In this document: one piece after another, positions 18,132 through 25,868 of the stretch
Layout: each line of letters starts with the position of its first letter
How positions within the stretch are numbered: the first letter of the stretch is position 1
Assembly: GCA_963754235.1 (NCBI GenBank)
Contig: CAVWFK010000002.1
Location: forward strand, 197,241-261,240
Direction of reading: 5' to 3'
DNA length: 64,000 nucleotides
From: DATAYA01 sp963754235
Lineage (GTDB): Bacteria > Pseudomonadota > Alphaproteobacteria > Acetobacterales > Acetobacteraceae
Translations under genes and position numbers: made by a program
Notes under the pieces: generated by a model
What the model was told of the DNA's origin: nothing
The model's input: only the letters and a program-made list of their open reading frames with translations
Database searches by the model: none

Positions 18132-18441
18132 TCGGCGGCAGCCCGGCCAGGCAGCCCTCGTGGCGCAGCATATAGGCCACCGCCGGATCGGGCTGTGCGA
18201 GGGCGGCGAGAGCGGCGATGCCGAGTTCGGTCGGCGACCGGATGCCGGTCTCGCGCCGCGCGGCTTCGAGCAGGGCCGCCGGCACCCGGAAGCTCATGTG
18301 CTCCGTCCGCTCGCCATCGAGCAGCCCGGCCTGACGGGCTTCCTCGACCAGTGTTGCGACCACGTGCGACAGCCGGGGCGATCCTTTCCGATGGCCGGTC
18401 GCGGGCCGGTCCCGCCTCGCCCTGGTGATGACACTCATCAT
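18121..18441 (-). CDS. Putative antitoxin partner of the PIN protein
   Basis: A 106-residue protein overlapping the PIN gene by 11 bases. A basic N terminus is followed by EHMSFRVPAALLEAARRETGIRSPTELGIAALAALA, which looks like a small ribbon-helix-helix or CopG-like segment. Its C-terminal part could wrap the toxin. It does not match a classical VapB that I can name. GGGGAGCCG precedes the ATG, a good ribosome-binding site. Its role is inferred from position. Confidence 0.55.
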   Translation of the reverse strand: MMSVITRARRDRPATGHRKGSPRLSHVVATLVEEARQAGLLDGERTEHMSFRVPAALLEAARRETGIRSPTELGIAALAALAQPDPAVAYMLRHEGCLAGLPPIEP

Positions 18442-18495
18442 CGGCTCCCCTGCTCTGTGTGCAAGATAAGGGCGATTGTCACACGACGCAACCAG

Positions 18496-18870
18496 TCACC
18501 CCGCCCCGGGCGCGCGCAGCGCCGAGACGCCGAGCAGCAGCCAGCCCAGCAGCAGCAGCGTCCCACCGACCGGCACCAGCGGTGCGAACGCCGCATGGCC
18601 GAAGGCGAGCGCATAGATCGCACCGCAGAACAGCACGATGCCGAACGAGAAGCAGAACGCGGCGGCATTCGCGAGCCGGCCGCCGCGGCCCGCCCACAGC
18701 CCGCAGAACAGCAGTGCCAATGCGTGCCAGCCCTGCATCGTGAGCGCGCTCTGCACCAGCGCTTGCCCGCCCGGTCCGACGCTGCCCGGCAGCACGTGGG
18801 CCGCTGCCGCCGCAATCGCGACCGCGACCAGTCCGGCGAGCGCGCCGAGGCCGACCCAGAGTCGGGTCAT
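18496..18870 (-). CDS. DUF423 family small membrane protein
   Basis: A 124-residue protein with four hydrophobic segments. MTRLWVGLGALAGLVAVAIAA and AAHVLPG are characteristic of DUF423, and GWHALALLFCGLWAG and VPVGGTLLLLGWLLLG fit the later helices. These are inner-membrane proteins of unknown function. The ATG at 18870 lies 17 bases after the stop of the YjbQ-like gene, in the same direction. Confidence 0.82.
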   Translation of the reverse strand: MTRLWVGLGALAGLVAVAIAAAAAHVLPGSVGPGGQALVQSALTMQGWHALALLFCGLWAGRGGRLANAAAFCFSFGIVLFCGAIYALAFGHAAFAPLVPVGGTLLLLGWLLLGVSALRAPGAG

Positions 18871-18887
18871 GCACCTCGCCTTTCTAT

Positions 18888-19319
18888 TCAGGCCCCGCCG
18901 ATCGCGTGCAGCGCCAAGGCGCGCCGATGCGGGCGCGTGCGGTGTTCGCAGAGATAGACCGCCTGCCAAGTGCCGAGCCGCATTCGCGCGGCGGCGAACG
19001 GGATTGCAACCTGGGTCTGCGTCAACATCGCGCGGATATGCGCGGGCATATCGTCGGCACCTTCTGTCGTATGACGGTAGCGGGCCGGATCGTCCGGTGC
19101 CAGCCGCACGAGAAAGGCTTCGAGGTCGCCAAGCACGTCGGGGTCGGCATTCTCCTGGATCAGCAGAGAGGCAGAGGTGTGGCGGCAAAACACCGTCAGC
19201 AGCCCCTCGCGCAGGCCGCTCTCGGCGAGCCAGCGCGCCAGACGTGCGGTCACGTCGTGCATTCCCCGTCCCGGCGTCTCGATCGCGAGTTCACCGATGC
19301 GCTGGAGCAGCGCCGTCAC
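18888..19319 (-). CDS. YjbQ/UPF0047 family protein
   Basis: A 143-residue protein with the YjbQ signature: GLLTVFCRHTSASLLIQENADPDV near residue 40-60 and RMRLGTWQAVYLCEHR near the C terminus. Escherichia coli YjbQ has weak thiamine-phosphate synthase activity in vitro, but the in vivo role is unsettled. The start GTG at 19319 overlaps the TGA of the upstream deacylase gene (GTGA), so the pair is coupled. Confidence 0.87.
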   Translation of the reverse strand: MTALLQRIGELAIETPGRGMHDVTARLARWLAESGLREGLLTVFCRHTSASLLIQENADPDVLGDLEAFLVRLAPDDPARYRHTTEGADDMPAHIRAMLTQTQVAIPFAAARMRLGTWQAVYLCEHRTRPHRRALALHAIGGA

Positions 19320-20302
19320 GGCGCGACCCGTGCCAATCGTACCGCCGTGTGGCCGCGGCTCGGCCGCAGGCTGGGCATCACCAGCAGGCAGTCGTCGTGC
19401 GGCGTGCGAATTTCGGTGCTGCCGTCCATCGCGATCAGCGTGTCGCGGCGGGAGACGACATCGCCGCCACGGTAGGGCTGCACGAAGGCGAAGCCGCTGG
19501 TCGCAGCCGTGATGGCCTGCGTCACCCTGGCAAAGCGCGGCTTCGGTGCGACCGGCGGCGGCGGCGGCGGCAAGGCGGGATGCGCGGTGATCTGTCGCGT
19601 GTGGCGCAGCAAGCCGGCGATGGTTGCGAGCGTGGTGTCGACTGTGGCTTCGTCCCAGTGCTGACCCGCCTCGACCAGGGCGGCGCGGCCGCTCCCCGCC
19701 TCGCCGAAGCAGGGATAGTCGATCAGCCGCGGGCCGGTCGCGTGCCCGGCATCGGCAACGACGAGCGGCGGGGTGCCGATCGCCTGTGACAGCGCCCGGC
19801 CCTTCTCGGTGCAGCCGCACAGCAGCAGCGGGTCCGACGGCCAAAGCATCGAGTGCAGATCGAGCAGCACATCGACGCCCTCCACCAGCGTGCGCATCGC
19901 GCGGGCGCGGTCGAGCTCGGCGGAGCGGCGTGGCCCGTCCAGCAGGCCCGGATCCCACACCCGGTTGAGGTCCTCGTCGATGAAACGGCTCGCGGTCGGC
20001 TGGCGCGGATCGAAGCGGGCGAAGGCGTCGAGATTGGCGAAGCCGAGCGTGAGCCGCCCGCGCGACGGGACCAGCCCCGCGCCCAGCAGCCGGGCGAGCG
20101 CGATCGCGCCGGCGATCTCGTTGCCGTGCATCAGAGCGATGATGGCGACATGGGGTCCCGGCACGTCGGCCGCGTACGTCGTAAACCCGCGCAGCCCCGT
20201 ATTGCCCTCGATCCAGGCATCCAGCACGGGCGGGCCAAGGCGCACCTCGAATGCCGGGAGCGGCGGCTGCGCGGGCGGTGCAGTCCCGCTCACGTGACTC
20301 AT
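19316..20302 (-). CDS. Succinylglutamate desuccinylase/aspartoacylase family (M14-like)
   Basis: A 328-residue zinc carboxypeptidase-like deacylase. IIALMHGNEIAGAIAL carries the HxxE zinc motif, VDVLLDLHSMLWP the third histidine, and DEDLNRVWDP the conserved arginine region. The C-terminal part has AFVQPYRGGDVVSRRDTLI, a beta-domain typical of the group. Members remove acyl groups from amino acids. The ATG at 20302 overlaps the argE-like stop (ATGA), so deacylase and deacetylase are made together. Substrate is unknown. Confidence 0.83.
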   Translation of the reverse strand: MSHVSGTAPPAQPPLPAFEVRLGPPVLDAWIEGNTGLRGFTTYAADVPGPHVAIIALMHGNEIAGAIALARLLGAGLVPSRGRLTLGFANLDAFARFDPRQPTASRFIDEDLNRVWDPGLLDGPRRSAELDRARAMRTLVEGVDVLLDLHSMLWPSDPLLLCGCTEKGRALSQAIGTPPLVVADAGHATGPRLIDYPCFGEAGSGRAALVEAGQHWDEATVDTTLATIAGLLRHTRQITAHPALPPPPPPVAPKPRFARVTQAITAATSGFAFVQPYRGGDVVSRRDTLIAMDGSTEIRTPHDDCLLVMPSLRPSRGHTAVRLARVAP

Positions 20303-21453
20303 GACGTCAGATGCTGCGCGATGCCGCGAAGGAAGGCGTCGCATCGCGCGAGCTCGCTCTCGGCGATCCATTCGTCGGGCTGGTGCGCCTGGGCGACGTC
20401 GCCCGGGCCGCACACGATCGCGGCGATGCCGGCCTGCTGATAAAGCCCCGCCTCCGTGCCATAGCTCACCTTCCCCGACGCGGCGGCGCCGGTGAGCCGC
20501 TTGACCAGGGCAGCCAGCGGATGCGCGGGAGGCAGCGACAGGCCAGGCAGCGCGTCGCGCACGGAGACGGCGAAACCGCAGGCCGGATTGACGCGGCGCA
20601 TCGCCGGCTCGATCGCGTCCTTGAGTTGCGCCTCGAACGCATCGAGCCGCGTCTGCGGCGCATCGCCGGGAATGGTGCGCCACTCGACGAGGAACTCGGC
20701 GTGCTCGGGGATGATGTTGAGCGCGGTGCCGCCCTCGATCCGGCCGACATGGATCGTGCTGTGCGGCGGATCGAAGCCGTCCTCGAACGGACCTTCGTCA
20801 GCGGCGCGCCGCGCCTCGGCAGCGAGCCAGACGATCGCCTCCGCGGCAGCCGCGATCGCATTCACGCCCTGCGCCGGCCTGCTGGAATGCCCCGGCTTGC
20901 CGCGCACCGCCACCCTTGCCGCGAGCCGCCCTTTGTGGGCGACGACCGGCTGCATCCCGGAGGGTTCGCCGACCACACACAGTTCCGGCCGCAAGCCGCT
21001 TTCCGCGATGTCAGCGACCAGCCGACGGGCGCCGGCGAAATCGGTCTCCTCGTCGTAGGAGATGAACAGGTGCAGCGGCCTGGCCACGCGCATCGCCATG
21101 AAATCGGGCACCGCCGCCAGGCAGCAGGCAACGAAGCCCTTCATGTCAACCGCCCCCCGTCCGATCAGCCGCCCCTGCTCCCGGCGCAGCGTGAACGGAT
21201 CGGCGGACCAGGCCTGACCATCGACGGGGACGGTATCGACATGGCCCGACAGCGCGATCCCGCCCGGCTCGCGCGGGCCGATCAGCGCATGGATGTTGGC
21301 CTTCGCGCCGTCCTCGCTGGTGCTGACGCGATAGAACACGCCCTGCGCATCGAGGAAGTCGCGCACGAAGCGGATCAGCGGCAGGTTCGAATTGCGACTG
21401 GTCGTGTCGAACCCGACCAGCTTTGCGAGCATCTCGGTGGAGGCGGGCCGCAT
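20299..21453 (-). CDS. argE: Acetylornithine deacetylase (ArgE/DapE, M20 family)
   Basis: A 384-residue M20 metallopeptidase. Metal ligands are in ALSGHVDTVPVDGQAW and GRGAVDMKGFVACCL; the catalytic glutamate and next ligand are in ISYDEETDFAGARRLV; GEPSGMQPVVAHKG and the late CGPGDVAQAHQPDEW complete the set. The pattern matches proteobacterial ArgE, which releases ornithine from N-acetylornithine. A lone argE next to another deacylase could instead serve amino-acid salvage. It heads a coupled run of argE, the AstE-like gene, YjbQ and DUF423. Confidence 0.87.
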   Translation of the reverse strand: MRPASTEMLAKLVGFDTTSRNSNLPLIRFVRDFLDAQGVFYRVSTSEDGAKANIHALIGPREPGGIALSGHVDTVPVDGQAWSADPFTLRREQGRLIGRGAVDMKGFVACCLAAVPDFMAMRVARPLHLFISYDEETDFAGARRLVADIAESGLRPELCVVGEPSGMQPVVAHKGRLAARVAVRGKPGHSSRPAQGVNAIAAAAEAIVWLAAEARRAADEGPFEDGFDPPHSTIHVGRIEGGTALNIIPEHAEFLVEWRTIPGDAPQTRLDAFEAQLKDAIEPAMRRVNPACGFAVSVRDALPGLSLPPAHPLAALVKRLTGAAASGKVSYGTEAGLYQQAGIAAIVCGPGDVAQAHQPDEWIAESELARCDAFLRGIAQHLTS

Positions 21454-21529
21454 TGGGCTATCCTATACGCCCGCACGCCGGCGGCAACTCGCGGCCGGGT
21501 GCCCCGCGCCGCGAGTTGCCGGCGCCGGA

Positions 21530-22963
21530 CTACAAGCCGGCCTGGGTCACGAACTTGGTGTTGAGATAGCTCTCGATCGCCTCCAACCCGCCCTCCGAGC
21601 CGTAGCCCGAATCCTTCACGCCGCCGAACGGCACTTCGGGCAGGGCGAGGCCGTGGTGATTGATCGCCATCATGCCGCTCTCGACGCGCGCCGCGACCGC
21701 GTGCGCGGTCTTGGCCGAACGGGTATAGGCGTACGCCGCGAGACCGTACGGCAGACGGTTCGCCTCTTCCACCGCCTCGTCGAGCTCGCGGAACGGCATC
21801 ATCAGCGCGAGCGGGCCGAACGGCTCCTCGTTCATCGCGCGCATCTCGCGGCTGACATTGGTGACCACGGTTGGTTCGAAGAAATTGCCCTTGTTACCGA
21901 TACGGCTGCCACCGGTGCGGATCTCGGCCCCGTGCTGGGTGGCGTCCCCGATCAGTCTTTCCATCGTGGCGATGCGGCGCGGATTGGCGAGCGGCCCCAT
22001 CTGCGTGCCCTCCTCCATGCCGTCTCCCACGCGCAGCCGTTTCGCGGCGGCGGTGAACTTGTCCACGAAGGCGTCGAACACGCGCTCCTGCACCAGGAAG
22101 CGAGTGGGCGAGATGCAGACCTGGCCGGCGTTGCGGAACTTGGCGCCCGAGAGGAGCTTGGTCGCCACGTCCACGTCGGCGTCGTCGAACACGATCGCCG
22201 GCGCGTGCCCGCCAAGCTCCATCGTCGCCCGCTTCATATGGGCACCCGCGAGTGCTGCGAGGTGCTTGCCCACAGCGGTCGAGCCGGTGAACGAAATCTT
22301 CCGGATCACCGGATGCGGGATCAGGTACTCGGAGACCTCCGCCGGCACGCCATAGACGACGTTCACTACACCCGCCGGAACGCCCGCATCCGCGAAGGCG
22401 CGCACCAGCTCGGCGGGGGAGGCGGGCGTCTCCTCCGGCGGCTTGACGATGATCGAGCAGCCGGCGGCCAGTGCGGCGGAGATCTTTCGCACGCACTGAT
22501 TGATCGGGAAGTTCCACGGCGTGAAGGCAGCGACCGGGCCGACCGGCTCCTTGATGACGAGCTGATAGATGCCCTCGGCGCGCGCGGGGATGACACGGCC
22601 ATAGGCGCGCCTCGCCTCTTCGGAGAACCACTCGATCACGTCGGCGGCGACACCGATCTCCCCTTTGGCCTCGGCAAGCGGCTTGCCCTGCTCCTGCGTC
22701 ATCAGCCGGGCGATCGCATCGGCGCGCTCGCGCACCAGCCCGGCGGCGCGGCGCATGATCTTCGCGCGATCGAAGGCGGACCTCGCGCTCCAGGCCTCGA
22801 AGCCCTTCTGTGCCGCCGCGAGCGCGCGGTCGAGATCGGCGCGGCCGGCATGGGCGACGCTGCCGATCGCCTCGCCGGTCGCGGGATTGACGACCGAGAG
22901 GGTGCGGCCGTCCTCGGCCGGGGTCCAGGCGCCGTCGATGAACAGGGAGACCTGCGGATACAT
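21530..22963 (-). CDS. NAD(P)-dependent succinate-semialdehyde dehydrogenase family
   Basis: A 477-residue aldehyde dehydrogenase. NAD-binding motif FTPWNFPINQCVRKISAAL is near residue 150, ISFTGSTAVGKHL is the cofactor loop, the general base lies in TMELGGHAPAIVF and the catalytic cysteine in NAGQVCISPTRFLVQ. SNKG-type neighbours and the C-terminal VPFGGVKDSGYGSEGGLEAIE agree with the GabD class. It should oxidise succinate semialdehyde or a similar short aldehyde. The ATG at 22963 gives MYPQVSLFIDGAW. It stands alone between argE and the polysaccharide genes. Confidence 0.87.
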   Translation of the reverse strand: MYPQVSLFIDGAWTPAEDGRTLSVVNPATGEAIGSVAHAGRADLDRALAAAQKGFEAWSARSAFDRAKIMRRAAGLVRERADAIARLMTQEQGKPLAEAKGEIGVAADVIEWFSEEARRAYGRVIPARAEGIYQLVIKEPVGPVAAFTPWNFPINQCVRKISAALAAGCSIIVKPPEETPASPAELVRAFADAGVPAGVVNVVYGVPAEVSEYLIPHPVIRKISFTGSTAVGKHLAALAGAHMKRATMELGGHAPAIVFDDADVDVATKLLSGAKFRNAGQVCISPTRFLVQERVFDAFVDKFTAAAKRLRVGDGMEEGTQMGPLANPRRIATMERLIGDATQHGAEIRTGGSRIGNKGNFFEPTVVTNVSREMRAMNEEPFGPLALMMPFRELDEAVEEANRLPYGLAAYAYTRSAKTAHAVAARVESGMMAINHHGLALPEVPFGGVKDSGYGSEGGLEAIESYLNTKFVTQAGL

Positions 22964-23039
22964 GGCCGGTCCTTCATGCTGGGGATTGGGGAGCGGATTA
23001 TGATCCGCGGCTGCGCGGCGGTCGAGGCCGCGGCCCCGC

Positions 23040-24215
23040 TCAGCAGGAATGCCCGCGCGTTGCGAGCACGCGTCGGTAGAGGGCGATCTGGCCTTCGGTG
23101 GTCGCCTCCCAGCCGAAGCGCTCGGCATAGGCGCGGGTGGCGGCGCGGTCGGGCGGGTCGGCGAGCAGGTCGCGAACCGAAGCCGCGATCGCCGCGGGCG
23201 TGTTCTCAGGCGCGATCAGGCCGGCCTCGCGGGACTGCACCACCTCCGGGTTGCCCCAGATCGGGCTTGCGACGACCGGCGTGCCGCAGGCCATCGCCTC
23301 GAGCAGCACGTTGGCCCAGCCTTCGCGACTGGAGGCGAGCACCAGAAGGTCGGCGGCGGCGTAGATGGGCGCCAGCTCCGCGTGTGGCCGCGCCCCGAGC
23401 AGGCGAACGCGCGCCGAAACGCCGAGGCGGCCGGCGAGCGCTTCCAGCCGCGCCCGCTCCGGCCCCTCGCCCACGATCAGCAGGTCGCAATCGGGCAGCA
23501 GGCGCAGTGCCTCGATCACGCGATGGTGGCCCTTGCGCTCGATCAGCAGCCCGACCGAGAGCAGGGTCGGGCGGGCGAGGCCGAGGGCCGCGCGGGCCGC
23601 GGCGCGGTCGGCTGCGGGGTGGAACAGCGCGGTATCGACGCCGTTGCGCAGCACCGTGACCCGCCCGGGCGCCGCCCCCAGCGCCACCATTGCCTCCTTC
23701 AGCGCGGCGCTGACCGCGACGGCCGCATCGGCGGTGGTGAGCGCCCGCCGGATCAGCCGGCGCGGGATGCGGAAGCGAGGAAACAGGCTGATGTCCGAGC
23801 CGCGCGCCGTGACCACCACCGGCCGGCGGAAGCGGCGCCCGAGCCGCACGGCCGCCACGCCGTCGGGGAAGAAATAGTGCGCGTCGATCGCGTCGAAACA
23901 GAGCCCCGCGCCGAGCAGGCGGCGGATCGCGCGCGCCGCGGCGGCTTCGAGCAGCGCAGGCGAAAGCGCCATGCCGAGCTTAGGGATCGCGAGAAAGCTG
24001 GGGTGGTGGATGGTCAGGCCGTGGCGCCGCTCCTCTGTCGGCACATCGCCTCGACGCCGGCCGGGGAAGAAAGGCACCGGGGCGAGCACGGTCGCTTCCA
24101 CGGCACCACTGGCGACGAGCTGGCGCAGGCGGTTCTCCACGAACACGCCGTGATTGGGCTGGGCGGCGTTCGGGTAAAGGGTGGAGAAGGTCAGGAGCCG
24201 GATCGGCGGCGCCAC
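23040..24215 (-). CDS. GT4-family glycosyltransferase of the XrtA polysaccharide locus
   Basis: A 391-residue GT-B glycosyltransferase. The N terminus LLTFSTLYPNAAQPNHGVFVENRL and the C-terminal AADLLVLASSREGWANVLLEAMACGTPVVAS (donor-sugar binding glutamates) define family 4. It starts with a GTG at 24215 and overlaps the small membrane gene upstream by 25 bases. Position at the far end of the leftward exosortase-A arm suggests it adds a sugar to the repeat unit in the cytosol. Sugar and linkage are unknown. Confidence 0.87.
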   Translation of the reverse strand: MAPPIRLLTFSTLYPNAAQPNHGVFVENRLRQLVASGAVEATVLAPVPFFPGRRRGDVPTEERRHGLTIHHPSFLAIPKLGMALSPALLEAAAARAIRRLLGAGLCFDAIDAHYFFPDGVAAVRLGRRFRRPVVVTARGSDISLFPRFRIPRRLIRRALTTADAAVAVSAALKEAMVALGAAPGRVTVLRNGVDTALFHPAADRAAARAALGLARPTLLSVGLLIERKGHHRVIEALRLLPDCDLLIVGEGPERARLEALAGRLGVSARVRLLGARPHAELAPIYAAADLLVLASSREGWANVLLEAMACGTPVVASPIWGNPEVVQSREAGLIAPENTPAAIAASVRDLLADPPDRAATRAYAERFGWEATTEGQIALYRRVLATRGHSC

Positions 24216-24469
24216 GGCGGCGGCTCGGGATTAGGGCGGCCCGCCGGGACGCCGCGCGTGGTACCGCGCTGCCAGGTACCGCGCTGCCAGGCACGAGGCA
24301 GCGGCCCGGCGCGGCGGCCGGGGGGTTCGGGCGCGTCCTGCGCCTCGCCGCCGATATGGCGGGCATCGAACGGCGACCACGGCCGCTTCGGTCGGCGCTG
24401 ATCTTGCAGCGACCAGATGCAAAGCCAGACGGTGCCGATCAGGACGGCGAGGAAGAGCAGGCTGCTCAT
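24191..24469 (-). CDS. Small membrane protein in XrtA locus
   Basis: A 92-residue protein with one N-terminal membrane helix, MSSLLFLAVLIGTVWLCIW, followed by a proline- and arginine-rich tail. The motif RPKRPWSPFDARHIGGEA follows the helix. Codons for about five residues are duplicated in the tail (24260-24289). It sits between the ligase and GT4 genes in the same direction, twelve bases after the former. I know no function; a membrane accessory role is only positional inference. Confidence 0.5.
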   Translation of the reverse strand: MSSLLFLAVLIGTVWLCIWSLQDQRRPKRPWSPFDARHIGGEAQDAPEPPGRRAGPLPRAWQRGTWQRGTTRGVPAGRPNPEPPPWRRRSGS

Positions 24470-24481
24470 GCCACCGCCTCG

Positions 24482-25826
24482 TCAGCGCAGCGGCGGCGGG
24501 TTGCCGAAGCCGCCCCGCGCCAATCCGCCCGCTGGCCGCCGGGCGATTCCGAGGGCGGGCGCGGGCCGCCAGGCCCGGCTTGCCGACGGCACCCGGGCCG
24601 CGACGATCTCATGGGTCGCCGCGAGAATCATCAGCAGGGTGAAAAAATAGTCCCAATACGAGAGCGGCAGGAATGTGCCGCCGACCAGATAGGCGATGAT
24701 GGCGACCTGCGACATCCGGCCGAGATCCTGCACCCACTCAAGCTCGGGGCGGCCGCGCGCGAGCCGGGTCAGCCGGAACGAGTTGATGATGCCCATGATC
24801 ACCATCCCGAGCCAGGCGAAGAAGGCGGGGAAGCCGTTCTCGGACAGCACCTCGAGGAAGATGTCGTGGGTCGAGCGGGCGTCCGCGGTCGGATCGACGG
24901 TGTCCACGACGCTCTGCGTGTACGGTCCCATGAAGCCCGCACCGGTCAGCGGATGGGCGAGTGCCAACTTGATCGCGACCCCCCAGATCTGCAGGCGGTC
25001 CTCGGCCGAGCTGTCCCCTTGGTAATGAATGATCGTGTCCATCCGCTCCGTCCATGAGGCCGGCATGAACGCGAAGGCAGCGGTCAGTACCGAATACCAG
25101 CACGAACGCCGCGGTTGCCTTCTTGCGGCTCCGCGACCACATCACCAAGGCAACCGCGAGCAGAGCGAGCAGGGCGCCGCGGGAATAGCTGGCAACGATA
25201 CCCAGCAGAGTGAGCCCCATGGTCCCGAACAGCGCCAAGCGCACCACGCGGTGCGGCGAGCGCAGCCGCAGATAGTTCATCAGCGGCAGGCAGACCAGCA
25301 GCCCGACCGCCAGATTGTTGTTGTCGCTGATCATGCTGGAGGGAGGCCCAAACACGCGGTACTCGCCGCCGGCATGGAGGGCGAACGCGCCGCCCTTGAT
25401 GCCGTAGTAGGCGAGCGTGATCACCATCATCCAGATCAGCGCGTGGATGCGCTTGGCGTCGGTGAGCAGGGCGCGGATCACCAGCAGGAAGAAAAAGGTC
25501 TTGAACACGACCGAGTATTTGTTATCGACGTCGGCTGCCGGCGCCATCGCGAAATAGGTCGAGATCGAGATCGCGACCAGGAAGATCAGCAGCAGGATGG
25601 TGCTGGCGTCCCGCGGCACCCGCTTGGGTTCGCCGGCCATGATGCAGCCCACGGCGGTCGCGAACCCGACCATCAGCGCCCAGGGCAGGTTGGCGGCGAT
25701 GCCGAAGGTAAGCTGGTGCGGGCTCATGAAGGAGATGAAACCCCACAGCAACACGCCGATGAACGGCCGCGCCGCCGCCACGGACAGCAACGCCAGCATC
25801 TCGGCGCCGAATAGGAGCTCGCGCAT
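24482..25826 (-). CDS. O-antigen ligase-like protein, exosortase A-associated, frameshifted
   Basis: The first part (from ATG 25826) has many membrane helices and the stretch FISFMSPHQLTFG typical of the putative O-glycosylation ligase of XrtA loci. The remainder, in another frame, has IIHYQGDSSAEDRLQIWGVAIKLA and the Wzy/WaaL-type loop DARSTHDIFLEVLSENGFP. One extra G near 25086-25094 (TTC-G-GTACTG in the coding sense) separates FVLVFG from VLTAAFAFMPASW. Joined, it is about 447 residues, a normal ligase/polymerase size. It should polymerise or transfer undecaprenyl-linked glycans on the periplasmic side. Confidence 0.82.
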
Positions 25827-25868
25827 TGCGTGCCGCTCAGCGCATGCGAGGCGGATGCGAGGTAAGCA

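Noticed and set aside
24738..25080. The first ligase frame continuing past the frameshift as a 362-residue protein
   Set aside because: After FVLVFG the residues become basic and lack membrane helices, while the ligase motifs continue in the adjacent frame.
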